64,000 bases of DNA, taken from NCBI RefSeq assembly GCF_024713975.1, contig NC_091097.1, positions 5,732,861 to 5,796,860 of the forward strand, given 5' to 3'. The stretch's first letter is position 1, and the number at the start of each line of letters is the position of its first letter. The notes under the pieces are model-generated. The model saw nothing but the letters and a program-made list of their open reading frames with translations. It was not told the DNA's origin and searched no databases. Origin of the DNA: Paralichthys olivaceus (taxonomy: Eukaryota; Chordata; Actinopteri; Pleuronectiformes; Paralichthyidae). The translations under genes were made by a program, and so were the position numbers. This document shows, piece by piece, positions 12,612-26,200 of this stretch.

Positions 12612-14610
12612 TTAGAAATCAATCTCTCTCATGTCAGTGGGGGTCCCAGCCCGCTCATCTTCTTCCACCTCCTCTTCTTTCTCCGTGGGGCCCTGCTGAA
12701 GCCCACTCCTCAGCCGCTGGTGGAGGCCGTACTCTATCATCTCACTGTAGCACTGCAGCACTGCCTGTGAAGCAAGACAGAGAAAGGGAGTGGATTTAGT
12801 CAGAGATGCAAGACTCTTCATGCATTAGACGTGACAAGTTTTCTTAGTGTAGTTTCTTAAAACACATTGTTCTTGCAAATCCTATTCACTGACAAAATAG
12901 AATAATAATAAAACCTCATTTAAATCAAATTCAAATGAAATGAAAAGGTCTTTACTCACCAGCTCAGTCTGGCACAGCTCTGCCAGCTCTTCACTCATGA
13001 GAGCCAGCTGAGAGGGCCCCTGGTTTCCCAGGCCTCGCAGTGCACAGTTGAGAGATGCTGCAGCAACAAGTGATGGAGGTGCTCCCAGGAACCGGGAGTC
13101 ACAGACACACATGGCAGCGAGTGTGTCACTGTGCCGCCGCAGGGTGGACAAACGTTCCTCCACAGACTCACCGCCGTCCCCTTCGCCTCTCTGTTCCACT
13201 GATGCCAGAAAATGTGGAAGGAAGTCCTGAGGGGTCACTGCTGCTGTGTCCCACCGCAGAGTGGCGAGGATGACTCGCTCCATTTCCTGATGGAGGGAAC
13301 AGGTGGTTTTAAGAGGCTGCATTTAAGTTCAGTGATGGAAACCTCTGACTTAAACTAGTCTGCATCTGCACAACCCTCAGAGCTGCATCATTAATTCACT
13401 TTAGCTTCACTATCAGATGGCGATTTCTGCAGATGTGAAGATTTGCTGCTGCTCCTCATCATATATCACAGTGAACTGAACTCTTATGACTCCTTTTCTG
13501 AAAAACAAGACGCCACCTCGAAGTTTTCCTAACTTTTCATAGACCAGATCAACTAATCTGGAAGAAAATCAAAAGATGAACTACCCTCATTATGATATTC
13601 ATATGCTTCATTTGGACTGTAACTGATGATGGGCATCTATGTTTGCTTTCCTCGGGTAACAGTGTCAATTATAGAGTAGATCAGATCAATAAGAAATACA
13701 AAATGTAATTTTATTGTTTCAAAATTAAAGTTTTAGACAGGTTGACATCTAGTGGTGGGTTACTGATATTTTTAATTCATGAGATACTTTTTTATTTGTT
13801 TGTTTCTCTACAATTCCACTTATATTTTGCCACAATATACTATAATATAACTACTTTAATGTTTTCTCATAAAGCTTTAGTACCATAAAAGGTATAAAAG
13901 ATATTATGAGTTTAAAATCACAGTTTAACAGAATTTACACTGCAGCGTGATTTAAGTTAGCGATGGTGTTAGGGGCACAAGTGGAAATTAACCAGCGTTG
14001 TCACCTTGACTGGAGTCTTTAACTCCAGCCTCAATGACCAAGTGATGGACTCACCCGCAGGGTGGAAGGCTGGAAGCTGTACTCAGCTGCAGCACAGAGA
14101 GTGTCTGCGGTGAAGTTGTCACACTCTGTGAGTTTGGATGCGATGAGGATGCAGCCAGCAGCCAGGCAGTATGGTGAGACAGGCACAGACAGAGTGGCAG
14201 ACAGGTAGCGGTCCATCAGAGAGACAGACAGAGGAAACACTGTCTCATCACAACCACTCTCACAGCACACCTGTAGAGAAAAGACAGAGGACACCAGTGT
14301 CACAGCTGCTGCGATGACACAACTTATCCAGGATCATGAGGCTGAAGGAAAGGTTTCATACCTCCAGGGCCCACTTGGCCAGCTCCTCCCTGCGCTCTGG
14401 ATCCCTCTGGATGAGGGCGATGTAGAGCATGGAGGGCATGTACCTCTCCTCCACGTGAAGCAGCCTCAGGATCACACGGTGCCCCGAGACAGTGGGGTCC
14501 CAGGCGGCACGCAGCTGGGACGAGCCTCTGATGGGGACCTGGCCCTGCTCCTGACTCTGGTCATCCTCGACCTCTTCGCACCACAGAGACACAGACATGC
14601 CTCTGTCCAT
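12612..14610 (-). CDS. ccndx: Divergent D-type cyclin (cyclin Dx-like), complete, 4 exons
   Basis: D-type cyclins bind and activate CDK4/6 to phosphorylate Rb in G1. Exons: 14610-14362, 14270-14055, 13286-12960, 12764-12612; all GT-AG and all phase 0, giving 314 aa. An Rb-binding LxCxE motif is present near the N terminus (LWCEE, residues 9-13). The cyclin box includes the signature MDRYLS (about 102-107) and the ASKLTE block. The second cyclin fold contains LVAAASLNCAL. An acidic EKEEEVEEDE stretch precedes the conserved C-terminal TPTDMREIDF; Thr305 aligns with the GSK3-type degradation phosphosite of cyclin D1 (Thr286). Overall identity to D1/D2/D3 is low and the N-terminal segment has diverged, which fits the fish/amphibian ccndx group; the symbol is my best match from memory. 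A second in-frame ATG at 14598 would remove four residues. A GTG upstream of 14610 is not needed as a start. Confidence 0.9.
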
Positions 14611-14639
14611 CTGCACAGCCTGATGGGTAAAATATGAGC

Positions 14640-17506
14640 CTGTTTATGTCCAACTGGGAAGGAAAAACAGCAGATACTGTCCTTCTGCCACCTGAGCTGC
14701 TGTGCAGGTAAAGGGTTGTGTGGAAATCCCTGCAGATCCTTTTATCCCCTTCTTGAAACCTGGACTCGTCCTGTGGTGCTGTGCAGAATATCAGCCTCCA
14801 GCTGAGTCCTCTGAGTTTTATACCCAGCAGGGAAAGAGAGGGAGAGGGAGTGGCAGAAAGTCAGAGGCAGAGAGGGGTGGGGACCCTCATGAGTGACATA
14901 AAATAATAAGAGGACAACAATACAGTCTGCGCAACAATCGTTCCAACAGGTGGGGAGGGGGGGAAGGAGGAGAGCGAGGGGAGAGAGGGAGGCAGGGGAG
15001 GAGGAGAGAGGAGCAGACAAGAGAGGGAGTGGCCCGCAGGGGACAGAGCAACAGCTTGTCTTCGACAGTGAAAGAGAGAAGGGAGGAAAAGAAAAGGCTG
15101 CGAGGGGTGAGAGGCAGAGAGAGACAGAGAGAGGGGAGAGAAAAGGTCACCTCCACACTCTGACAATGGGAATGGATGACAAAAGGATGAGGGTGTTTGT
15201 TTACAACGTGCAGAGGGCAAGAAATACGTCGAACACATGGATGGATGTTAAATCATAGCTGCTGGGATAGATACAAGGAATATTATCATATTCCAACACT
15301 GGATCCCAGGTTAAAGTTCAAAAGTTATATGATGAAATAAAATATAGATGTTCTTGCAAATATAAATAATACAACTGTTTTTTTTTGTTCTTGTGGGAAC
15401 CTGCTTCAGGCTAGACAAACAAAATCAAACTGTGAATCTGTGAAGGGCAATGGAGCTGAAATTCTGAGTAAATTGTTTTTCAAGAGCGAATGGTCCACAT
15501 GTGCTGGTTTCAGCATCACAAATGTGAACCTTTTTTTTTCTTGCCTTTTACAATTGTATAAATTATCTTTGCCTTCTTGATTATTTTTTTTGATAAATAT
15601 TTAAAGACAGAACTTGAGGCTCTTTTCATTAGCCGAAATGACTTTATAACAACAAGTGCTGGATGCAAATAAATGCAATGAATGAACCAAATGGGAACTT
15701 ACTACCATATGTGTGTCATGTTTTTTTATTTTTCAAAGCAGGTTGATCACATCCACTTCAAATTTGCTCAGGAAGTCTTTACGACTTTGATGATGGCTCA
15801 TTGTGCAAATTGTCTGTGATGGCAAGTTTTAATTTATGCAGAAATTATCCAATCGTGTGAGGTACATGTTTATTTGCAAATAGAGCACAGAAATGAGTTC
15901 CCATCACAGGAAACAAGGAGGTTTTTTCAAGGGATTTCGAGCCTGAAACTACTCATTGTCTGAAGTCTTGTTTCAAAGACCTACAATGAGTAAAATAAAT
16001 GTTAATCTGTCATCAGGTCATGGCGTCTTCAGGAGTTGCTCATAGGCAACTGGACTTTTTTTGGTATAGGAACTGAAGATGCCTCTTGGATGAGAAACAC
16101 AAACGACTCCTGTTTTTGTTGAACAACTCCTGAAAGGTACTTGTTGTATTAAACTTCTCCAAGCCTCATCCCTCTCTTTACTCTCTGGATTCTCATTGTC
16201 AAAGCAACCTGTGTCCCGTCGGCCTCCCCTCCCTGCGCCTGTGGCAATCTGCTGCTCATGTTTAAAGAGCAGTGAAGCCACTGGGGAGGGCTGGGCCGGC
16301 GAGGTATGTGCAACAGACAGTGGAGCCGGGGCAGGTCAATGAGCCGTATTGTCTCCCTTTACAAATCAGTGTCAGACAACAGCCCCCTGGCCTTCTGCCT
16401 GCTGCTCGCTCCTCACACACACACACTTCACACATTCATGGGGTAGACACACTTTTCACACGCTCCCCGGGGACTCCTCTAATGGTCACAGTGGGGTCGC
16501 ACTCAGCAGTGGAGAATACAGATTGTATTTGACGCAGTCATTACAGGTGGCTGTTGGCACATTAGAGGTTTCAATGGCAGCTCACATTTCAAATGGGAGA
16601 TAAATGGACGACCACACTGACACCATGATTTCAGCTCAGCATCAATAATTCACGCTCCATTCAACGTGGAGCAGACGACCAGTTCCACAAACTTCACGAC
16701 TACATGTGCAACACAAAGAGTTATTTAAACTTGATGAAAAAAATCAATTAACTTCAAATAAGCATCATTTTATTGGACAAAATCTTTCATATTTCATCAC
16801 ATATCCAGTGATGGAGGAAGTTCTCAGATCCTAAAAATTGAAAATATTGTCATACTATTAAATATTATCATTATGTATTTAGTTGAAGTGGAGCATCATG
16901 TTTTATAATCTTGTTTAAAAAAAGATTCTGTAAATTAACTGGTACTAAAAAAATATAAGTATGATATTTCCCTTCAAACCATAAAGGACTAAATCTTCTT
17001 AAATGTCACAAAATATTACGGTACAGGTATCAGAACTCAGTACAGTATTTCACTAAATGTACTACTAATAATTATAGTTGGTGGTGCTATACAGTAGTAC
17101 AGATATAATGGGATATGTGTTGTGGTAGACAGTAACATAAGTTTCATTTTCAAGTAGAAGAAATCCTCCTTCCACAGTGAACAACTGCTGGGTCTTCACT
17201 ACAGCAGCATGTACACTGACACATGGTCTGAGTCATAGAGCTGCATTCTAACAAACCACAGTTGGGTTTGATATTATACATCTTAAACAAAAACTCTGTT
17301 CGACCACAACAAGTGTCACCAACAAGTGATGAGCTGATAACATTTCATGTCGTCGTTCGCTTGTTTGAAACTCTGGGAGATATTTGCCCTGTGCTCAGAT
17401 ATCAATGTTACTGTGACCAAAATGAAAAGAGCAGCTCAAAACTGAATAATCCATACACTGAATTCAACCCATTATAAGAGGGTTATGAATTTAATGATTA
17501 AAAAGA

Positions 17507-17561
<55 letters not shown>

Positions 17562-19660
17562 TTAATAATAATATATATTTTTATCTAAAGAGCACTTTGC
17601 AAAACCGAAGTTTTAAAGTACTTCACACTACCTTTAGTTCACCTACATTTTTACTTTAACTTTCTCTCTATCTAATCTACCTCCTTTATTTCATTCTATT
17701 TTTCGTTATTATAAGTACTATAATACTACTTTTAAATTCATTATACTTTCATTCATTATTTCATTTTTTACAGCATTATGAACACCTTGTATTACAACTT
17801 TTGCATGAAAGGTGCTATTAAAAACAAGTCTGATACCAGGAATAAAAGATATAAGGAATAAAGAGGAGAAAAATGTAAAGAGATAATTAACTCAAGTAAA
17901 ATCAGGATCAACTCTGATTTAAAATAGAATTAAGTAAATAAAAAAGAGCATGATTAGAACTGACTGATTCATACTGAAAGCAGTGGGATTATCATTCAAA
18001 TACACAGTGGAATAAGAGTATAAAGTCAAGTCAGAGAGTAGACTGTGCAGCCACATCATCTACCACAGATAACAGCTTTCCTAAGACACGCAGCATAATG
18101 ACAACATGAACAGACCATAATCCTCCAACACTTGGTCGATTGTGGCATTAGAGAGAAAATGGGGTTTAAAGCTGTCGACAAGGCCTTCGCCTATAAAACA
18201 GGCTTTGAGAGGGGCTGAAAGCAGATTGAGTTTGAATGAAGGCCTGAGTTAAGTTTGGCTCTGTCAGTCAAGTGAGGTCAGGAGGGAGGAGGAGGAGGAG
18301 GAGGAGGAGGATGGGACAGGGAGTGACAGATCGTGGGCCTGTTTAAGCACCCTCCTAAATTCATACACCGCAGCTGTATTCAAAGAACACAGATCGAGGG
18401 GGACAGAGACAGCAAGTGGCCAAAAGAGGAGTGCAGCGGGTCCTGAGAAGGAGGTGTGTCGCCCCCGCCCCTCATTTTCCAGCTCATTTCCCGGGACAGT
18501 GGAGAACAGAGGTCCTATTTTCCTCCCCTCCATTCACCTCGCACAGACACCTGCTGGCCAGTGGGGAGGGGGAGAGGGGAGAGGGCAAAGTTTAACCAGT
18601 TCACAAGTTAAAGACGCGACATTAACTCATGGATGTCACTGTTACAGCTGGAAAACATATCATTTATCAGTTTGATCCCAAACGTCTTGACCATAATTCA
18701 TTTTTTTTCTTCAGAATCTGAAATAATTTATTCATCCACAGGGGGAAGTTTTGTTTTATTAACAGTTGCTCCAGTCAAGAATAGAAATTCATTTAATACC
18801 TACAACTAATAAATATTAATAAAGTAATGAAGAAAAATAGAAGTAACAAACCACAGTTGTTAGAAAAATCCACTTATTCACACTTTGCCTTTTAATCATA
18901 TATAATTCTCAACTGTGTCTTAATGACTTAGTTCAAACAAATCAGATCAAATCCACTATTTCACTGACAGTACTGTATAACAATAATGTAAAAATACTGC
19001 AAATGTTCAGTAAAAGTCTTGCTTTCAAAGGTTTACTTGAGTAGTGTTTTAACTACTTTATATTCGGTTCGGTAGATTGGATCTTGGGGTTGCTAATCAT
19101 GATAGATCTGAGGACTCATGACATTATTATTTTAAAGAAAGAGGAAAGAATAGAATATTCAGTTCTGCATCTCAAATTTGTATTAATTAGTTATGCTTCT
19201 CACTGATCTTTGTTTTTTCTTTGTAAAATATTTGATAATGTGATCTCACCACTAGATCAAATGAAAACAGTATGAACTGACAACAACTCACAGACATTTG
19301 GAACTATGTCACTCAGTACAGCTCATAATAACTGTGCCAGTCAGGCCAAACAGGCCCTTTCAATTGAATCAAGCGACACAAATATCCTGGATCTGCACCA
19401 AAATGTAATAAGTTCTTCACTGACCCATACTGCATCCTACCACCAATTTTGTGGGAATCCGTTCAGTTGTTTGTGTAATCTTGCTGAATAGAAAGCCAGA
19501 ATGATTAGAAATTATTGTGTGTTGTTTTTTTTTTCAATTAAAAATCTTAAAGTAACTAAAGCTGTCAAATAATTCCAGTGGAGGACAGAGCCTATGGAAC
19601 ATAGGTGAGAATCACAAAGTGGCGTTAAAGGAAAATACTTTAAGACAGTAGCTGAGCAGA
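14640..19660. other. Intergenic region between ccndx and tbc1d17
   Basis: About 5 kb with no supportable gene. 14820-15150 is strongly purine-rich on the plus strand (GGGAGAGAGG-type) and produces spurious Ser/Pro/Leu-rich frames; it lies just upstream of ccndx and may hold its promoter. 16200-16560 is less AT-rich and could be a conserved regulatory element. 17508-17572 is a TAA microsatellite. 18270-18310 is a GGA repeat next to a GC-rich stretch (18420-18590). The rest is AT-rich with a repeat fragment near 19380-19500. Confidence 0.5.
17508..17572. repeat. (TAA)n microsatellite
   Basis: Nearly perfect AAT/TAA trinucleotide run with one interruption (ATTAAT) towards its right end. Confidence 0.95.
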
Positions 19661-19692
19661 CCTGAGAGAGACAGACTGATAAGATACAACCA

Positions 19693-19698
19693 TTTATT
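19693..19698 (-). terminator. Candidate tbc1d17 poly(A) signal AATAAA
   Basis: Minus-strand AATAAA, 582 nt beyond the tbc1d17 stop codon. The 19700-20279 stretch between them has no ORF and is best read as 3' UTR. Confidence 0.4.
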
Positions 19699-20279
19699 TG
19701 GTAATTATCAGCGGATGAAAACGTCATACAGGTAATTACAAGGCTTAAAATATTACCACCCCGCATGTGAAAACTATAAGGCATGCAAAAAAACTTTGCA
19801 TAGGGCTGGAATGGCATCGTACAGTATTAACAAGGTGCTGCCAGTGAGTTTATACTTGATCATCTTCCCTTTTCAGGAACAGTGGCGAGGGAACGGGAGG
19901 GAAATCTAAACCAAACTTCAACAAAGAGAGTACACGGAAGTGACAGGCGGGGATGAACACCTATTAAATAACTAGTGAAAAGGTAAAACAGCAGCATCAA
20001 ACAGAGGACGGAGAGAACAGAGAGATGTCAGAGACTCAGGAGGATGTGAAAACAAGTGAAGGGTAAAAAAAAACAGTGTTTAAATATCTGGACTGAAAAC
20101 TTCATTGGAACATTAAAGGAAAAACACCTCAACAGCACCCCCTGCCCCTGACAAGCAGTAACAGCAGTCTTCCTTCTCATTGGATCACAATGTATATATA
20201 TTTAGACTCTGTTTTTCCACATATAAATATCTTTCATTCATTTCTTAGTGACCTTCAGTCCACCAGCTGACTTTCAGAT

Positions 20280-23200
20280 TTAAGGATAAGAGCGACCACG
20301 TGCTGAATTAGAGGAGGAAGCTCCTGCCTGGGATTGGCTGAGGAGGCATTGCGTCCCGCTGGCCTGTGAGTCCGGGCTCTCCTCGTCAGAGCTGGAGGGA
20401 ACGTGGAGACCCAGAACCCTCTGCACCTTGACGGGAAGCTCCTGGGGAGGGCAGAGGGGGAGCAGGAATTATTTTTCTATTTTGCATTCATACACTCCTT
20501 TTCTGACTCTATGGCTTAAATGCAGCTGATTAGAACAGATTTAACTGAATTCAGGAGGAAGAGAATAATCTCAAAGGAAGCCGGTGGCAGAAATTCCTGA
20601 TGTAAACGTATTGATGACACTGAAGCTTCTCACAAGACATTTGGATTTAGCTTGAAAATACAGGTACAACACTGAGAACCTTGTCGTCTTTGATAAAAAC
20701 TGGAAGAAGACATGTGGCTGAAATATTCTGCTGACTCTTCTTACCTTGCACTGAATAAACTGCAGATAAATGGCCTCCGCTCCACGTAGAACAGTCTGCA
20801 GATCCAACTTCATCGTCAGCTCATTGATGTGCTGCAGATCAAATGACAATACACAAATGCTGTAGTGGCTGTGTTGACACACTGAGTCTTAACATGACAC
20901 ACATGCGGTGCACACCTTCAGAATAGTGTTGAAGTCATGGTCTGAGCCAATCAGCTCTCCTCTCTGGGACTCCAGGATCGAACAGGCTATCAGCAGGTGG
21001 AAGTTCTCACATGGAAGACAAGTCCACTGGACCTGAGGGAGAAAAGAGGATGTTACAGAGGTGGGCAATCCCAGCTCCCACTGGGTGGTGGGGGAGGTTA
21101 CAACCTGAACATGTCGCCAGTCTATCACATAAATAAAAAGTTGTTTGTAAAATACTATCAATACTTGTAGGACACTGCTAAAAAAACTCACTAACACCCG
21201 CTAAGATCTGGCATTTGTCTGCAATGGTAATGGATACTTTGGCTCCTAGGTCAAATTAATCTGCAGTAGACATTAGTTTTTATCGGCTCCAATTGGCAGT
21301 GATGGAAACAGGTCACCCGGGTGAATGTCATAATTTGTCAAGACAGCGAGTTGAGTGAGTGCCTCCATTATCCATGCATTCCTGAATATGAGGAAAAGTC
21401 TACTGGAAATTGGAAAGAAGTCGATTGCGTGTACACCTGCTAATTAAAGAGGTATTACAAGCTGAACGTCTCTGCTCCGTGCAGCAGAGTTGCATCACAG
21501 AATTTTATCGGCAGGTGAGATGAAGGTCGAACAAGACAAATACTTCCAAATTTGTCGTTGAAGTAAACAGAAGAGCTTTGATTTGGAGATATTTCAGATT
21601 TAACCTGATGCCAACCGGGAACCTGATGAGGTAATCTACAAGTTTGGTCTGGTGAAGATGGCAGCATCTGGAGATAAAACTTATGTATGCACACCTTCAA
21701 ATGCAGAAAAGACTGTGGCAGTGAAATCTTAAGATCAAAGTGGACGCTCGACAGATACTGAGCTAGCGGGTCTCTTCTTCAGTGTCAGGTATAATCGTAC
21801 ATTTGTGTGTCGGCCCTAGTAGAGACAAACAACAACGTGCTCTTGCATTCACACCTACGGCTAATCTGGAGTCACCAGTCAACATGCTTGTCTTCCGACT
21901 GCATGAGGACCTTCAGCTGTTAAAAGCATTCATGTATGTAAGTAAATACAGATGTTGTGCACTCACTTCCCACAGAGTGAGGATGTCCTCAAAGGAAAAC
22001 TCTCTCTTGAACCAGATGAGCAGCCAGCGGAAACAGAAGCAAAGTGAGCCGCTGTCCTGAGAGTCTGCGGAACATCCCAAATGTGTTTTCAATTTAGCGA
22101 CAAACAAAACAAGAACAATGAGCTCCTTGTAAATGATTTATCCCTGAAACTGAAATTCAATCACTTCCTCTCATGCATATGTACTTGGTCTGCACCCGTC
22201 TGCAGAGGCATTTATACATAACTAATAAAGTCTTAAGTGTAGCCTAGAGGATGCAGTATGTTGAATAGCTTCTTTATTCTTGTTTCTGCTCTACTTTTCG
22301 TTGCAGAATCCTTTTATCACACGTGCCTCAGGCCTCATTAATAATTATTTGAATGGAATCCAGAATGTGAGTGGATGGATGTTCACTGACTAACCCAGGA
22401 AGTCACATAGCTCTGGGTCTAGGGCCTTCAACAGGATACTGAGCTGAAGGAGCTGCTGCTTCATGGCCTCCTGAGACTCTTCAAAGTTCTGGTGCTGCAT
22501 AGATGAAAACAGAGGAGGCCTATAAGTCACCAATAAGTCTGTGCAGGTATGTGCTCATATGAATGAACATGTTAAAAAAAAAGCATTCTCAAAAAAACTT
22601 CTGCAAGAAATTCAAACCACAAATGTGTGCATTCTGTTTTGTTGGTATTATTTTGCTGCTGGGCGACAATCATTCTCTCATTCTTTCACTGCTGAGCTCT
22701 AGAACGATTCTGACAAACTTCAAATTCAAAAGCCGCAGCAACTGATCCTGATGAAGAGAGAAACTTCTACTAACCACCAGCTCCATGAAGCCCGTCAGAC
22801 ACCAGAAGGATTCCACCTCGTTCTGGGTGATGAACAGGAGAGGAGAGAGGAGATCACTCATCCCCTGAACATAACCTGGGCAGACAGAGAATAATGAATA
22901 CATGAAAGGGCCAGAGAAACATAAGACCTGAGATCAACAATTATCATCTTCTTCATTCTTTCTATTTATGATAAAGTTTTAACAGAACTGAAAATATCAA
23001 GACTCAATCACAGTACTTTGTCAGTGGGGTTTGATAACATGTCAGGAATCATTGGCTGTTTAAAAACACACACACACACGCCCACATCTGTACAAATGTT
23101 GGTGCACATATGTTTGCCAACAAGCCAAATAAAATTTTACCAAGATCAAAGTTGTACATGCAGTACGTCATCAGCACATCGTGGAGCAGAGTCAGTCCTG

Positions 23201-26200
23201 GATTGTCGTTCCCAGAAAAGAACGTATTGTGTCTGTCTGTCCTGCTGACATCTCTCTCTGTCACGAAACAACAAAGCCAAGTTCAACTTCAGCATCACAA
23301 GCAGCAGACAGATACAACGATGAACTGATCCTCTGTTTTCTGACCTATCAGGCTTCTGTAGCCCCTGAGGAGGGAGTTCCTCATCTCCTGCTCTTCACTG
23401 ACGGACTTCCACTGCACTTTCATTCTGAAATACTCATCCCTGCAGACACACAGTAGCATTAAAGTTAGTCACTGCATTGACAGAACTTTTTATGAAATCA
23501 TGCTTATTCACTCTTTCCAAAAACGTCAGAGTTTCAAAAACATATAAAACAATAAAATCACTAACGTTTTAAACCGCAGAATGTCTTCCCGTTCTTTAGT
23601 AGTGCTGTTCCATGGATAAAAACCCAGGAGGAACTTCCAGATGTCTCTCCTTAGAGATGGCACGATGCCCTGCAAGAGGCAAGCGCAGCATCAATATAAT
23701 GTGCATCTAGTAGAAAGAGATAAACAGGAGTCCTACAAACAGGAGATACGTATCCTTTCAATATATTTACAGTCTTACCCCCCGGAACACCAACTCTTTG
23801 ATTTTTTCTGGGTTCTTCACGCAGCCCTCGGGGTCCAGAAACTCCTCCCATTTGTCCAGTGGTTGTCCCCTGGTTACGTCTGGTCTGGGTCCGAGCTCTA
23901 CCCCCTAGACGGAAAAACATAGACAAGTGATTAATGTCTCCAATTCTCACATTTCTTTTGACCCATTTAGGCAATTCATTCTATAAGCCACTGAGAATGA
24001 ACTCACTTCTGTCTTTTTGTGGGCATTCATGTGATATATTTTGATGTACTAGCGGTCGGTAGTGACAGTTTTCTGAGAGGAAGTGAAGGTCTCAAAGGTC
24101 GTGTTGTAGGCTTTCACAATAACCAACCTTGTAGCTGACTAGGCTTCATACAAATGAGTTAAATGTTAAAAATACTGTACTAATCCTAATATTTCCAGAA
24201 AAAAAGTTATATTGGTTAATTTTTTACCGGGCCTTTATATTTCTATAAACATATTTTTACACGTTACACAACTTTTTTGTGGGGTACCCATCGAGTACCC
24301 ACGGGTGGCAGGACTCTAAATGGCCCTTTTAGTGTCTTTCTCTTACACAGTTGATAAGTTCAAATCCAGGCTCGTCATCAGACTGGGGGGGCAGGTTTGG
24401 ATCCTGAGCAGTGCGCAAGTGGACCGGGGAATCTGGAGGCCGGAGGGCCGCCTTGAAGAAATTGGTGACTTTGGAGAAACCACCGAATGTTGTGGCGTAG
24501 GGGTCGTGGATGAATCTCTGTTCAAATAGAAAAAAAAGCAGAGTAGCAGATGCAAAGGTGTTTCACTTGAATTCCTCCTGTGACTCTGGGTGTGCTTCAT
24601 TATGTGAGTCTGAGGGAGGTCGGGATCACCAGTGATAAGGTTGTAACATTTCAAAATCAAATATAGTCCACAGTGTGAATTTGATCGCTATTGACCATTA
24701 AGCGTAAAAACCTGAAGATTTTATGATCAATTAGTGCTATGATAGAGATTGATGTAAGTGTGTATACTTTTAGAAAACATTATTTCCACTTTAAATGTAC
24801 CATGTAATACCTGCTCTCTTTTAAATGAAAACAAACAATAACAAAAGTTAATTACCGAGACAAGATCCGAGCCGTCATCAAAGAGGTGCAGCTTATCAAA
24901 AGAGTGAGAGAGTGCACCTGAGTCATGTGGGTAAGCAAGGAAGAGTCGCCCATCGACTGGTGACCTGATGATAACAAAAGAAGCCACGTGATGTTTTTTC
25001 CACTCATGTGACGCATCATGTTAACAGCTGTGCCTGAAACGTTACATCAGCTGCTCAAAGAGCTGACACAAATTCCAACACACTGACTGCTGCTGCTGGG
25101 GGTGTTACAGTTATAATACTTACTGGTCCAGGATGATGTAATGATGCAGGGCCCGAAGAAGTTCCCTGGTTCCTCCCCTGTGGAAGTGTAGAGCAGGCAG
25201 CGGGTGCCCGCCTCTACTCGTCAACACGAGAAAGTTTCGACCCAAAGAGAAGCGGGCCCTCCGAAGAGAGTAGAGCTCTGACAGAGGCAGAGAGAATGAC
25301 CACTGACCTGGAAGAGAAATACGGGATATTTACTTTCATACGTCATTTCTTATCAGCAGAACTCCATGTCATAACCGACAGCAGAGTAAAAAGCACCTGA
25401 CTCTTTGATTGGAACATGTTCTCGATCTTTCTTCACAGTGCTGATAACCGCCCAGTCTGGCTCATAACCAGGGTCAAAGTGTGTATCCTCCTCCCCTCCT
25501 TCTCCATCCTAATTGGTAAAACAAATAAGTTGACGACAGTAAATTGCATTTGTGTCAGAAAATATCGGAATATCTTTTTGTTTTTCATGTGCCGCTTAAT
25601 CATGACTACTGACCTTTTTGGAGTAGAGTACAGCGGGGGCACAGCGGCCCTCATCCTCCAGTGGGCTCCACTCTAGAGCTGGCACCCCAGCCTACAACAA
25701 AGACACAGTCAATGACAGCAGTGCTTTCCGGGGTTTCCCTCTACATATCAAGCTTGACTCAGACATATTTTCTTACCCGCTCCACGACGCGGATGAACCC
25801 TGGGATGGTGGTGTCCTGGTTACTCCTTTTGGCATTTGTGTGGAGGTAAACTCCCTCCTTCTCAAATATCAGCTGAGAAAGAAAGAAATCCCAAGGTTAT
25901 AAAAAGTAAGGTGAGATAAGGGGATGGCTCACTTCTGTGCCAGAGTGAGGTTAGGGGGACATAATTGGTAGGTGTATGGTAACCGCATCGACAATGGGTT
26001 GAAAGGTTCTCATTATAATTTCCCAGAGCCTTGGATGAAATAATGTGAATTGGCTGCATTGTCTGTCCAATATTATAAAATGCAAATAAAATGAGTTTAT
26101 TATAAAAGCAGAAAATGGCTTTTAAATACTATATTCATTTCCTTTTACTTGTTTTTTGGTTGTCTAACTTCTGACTCCATAATTAAGTCCAGAATAAAAT

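Noticed and set aside
14861-15258. Several overlapping Ser/Pro/Leu-rich or Arg/Glu-rich frames upstream of ccndx
   Set aside because: All arise from a purine-rich low-complexity tract that is open in many frames on both strands; no splice-consistent path or recognised domain.
20571-20882. 103-codon minus-strand frame as an independent gene
   Set aside because: Only the HINELTMKL...FIQCK part is coding, as tbc1d17 exon 16; the rest is intron readthrough.
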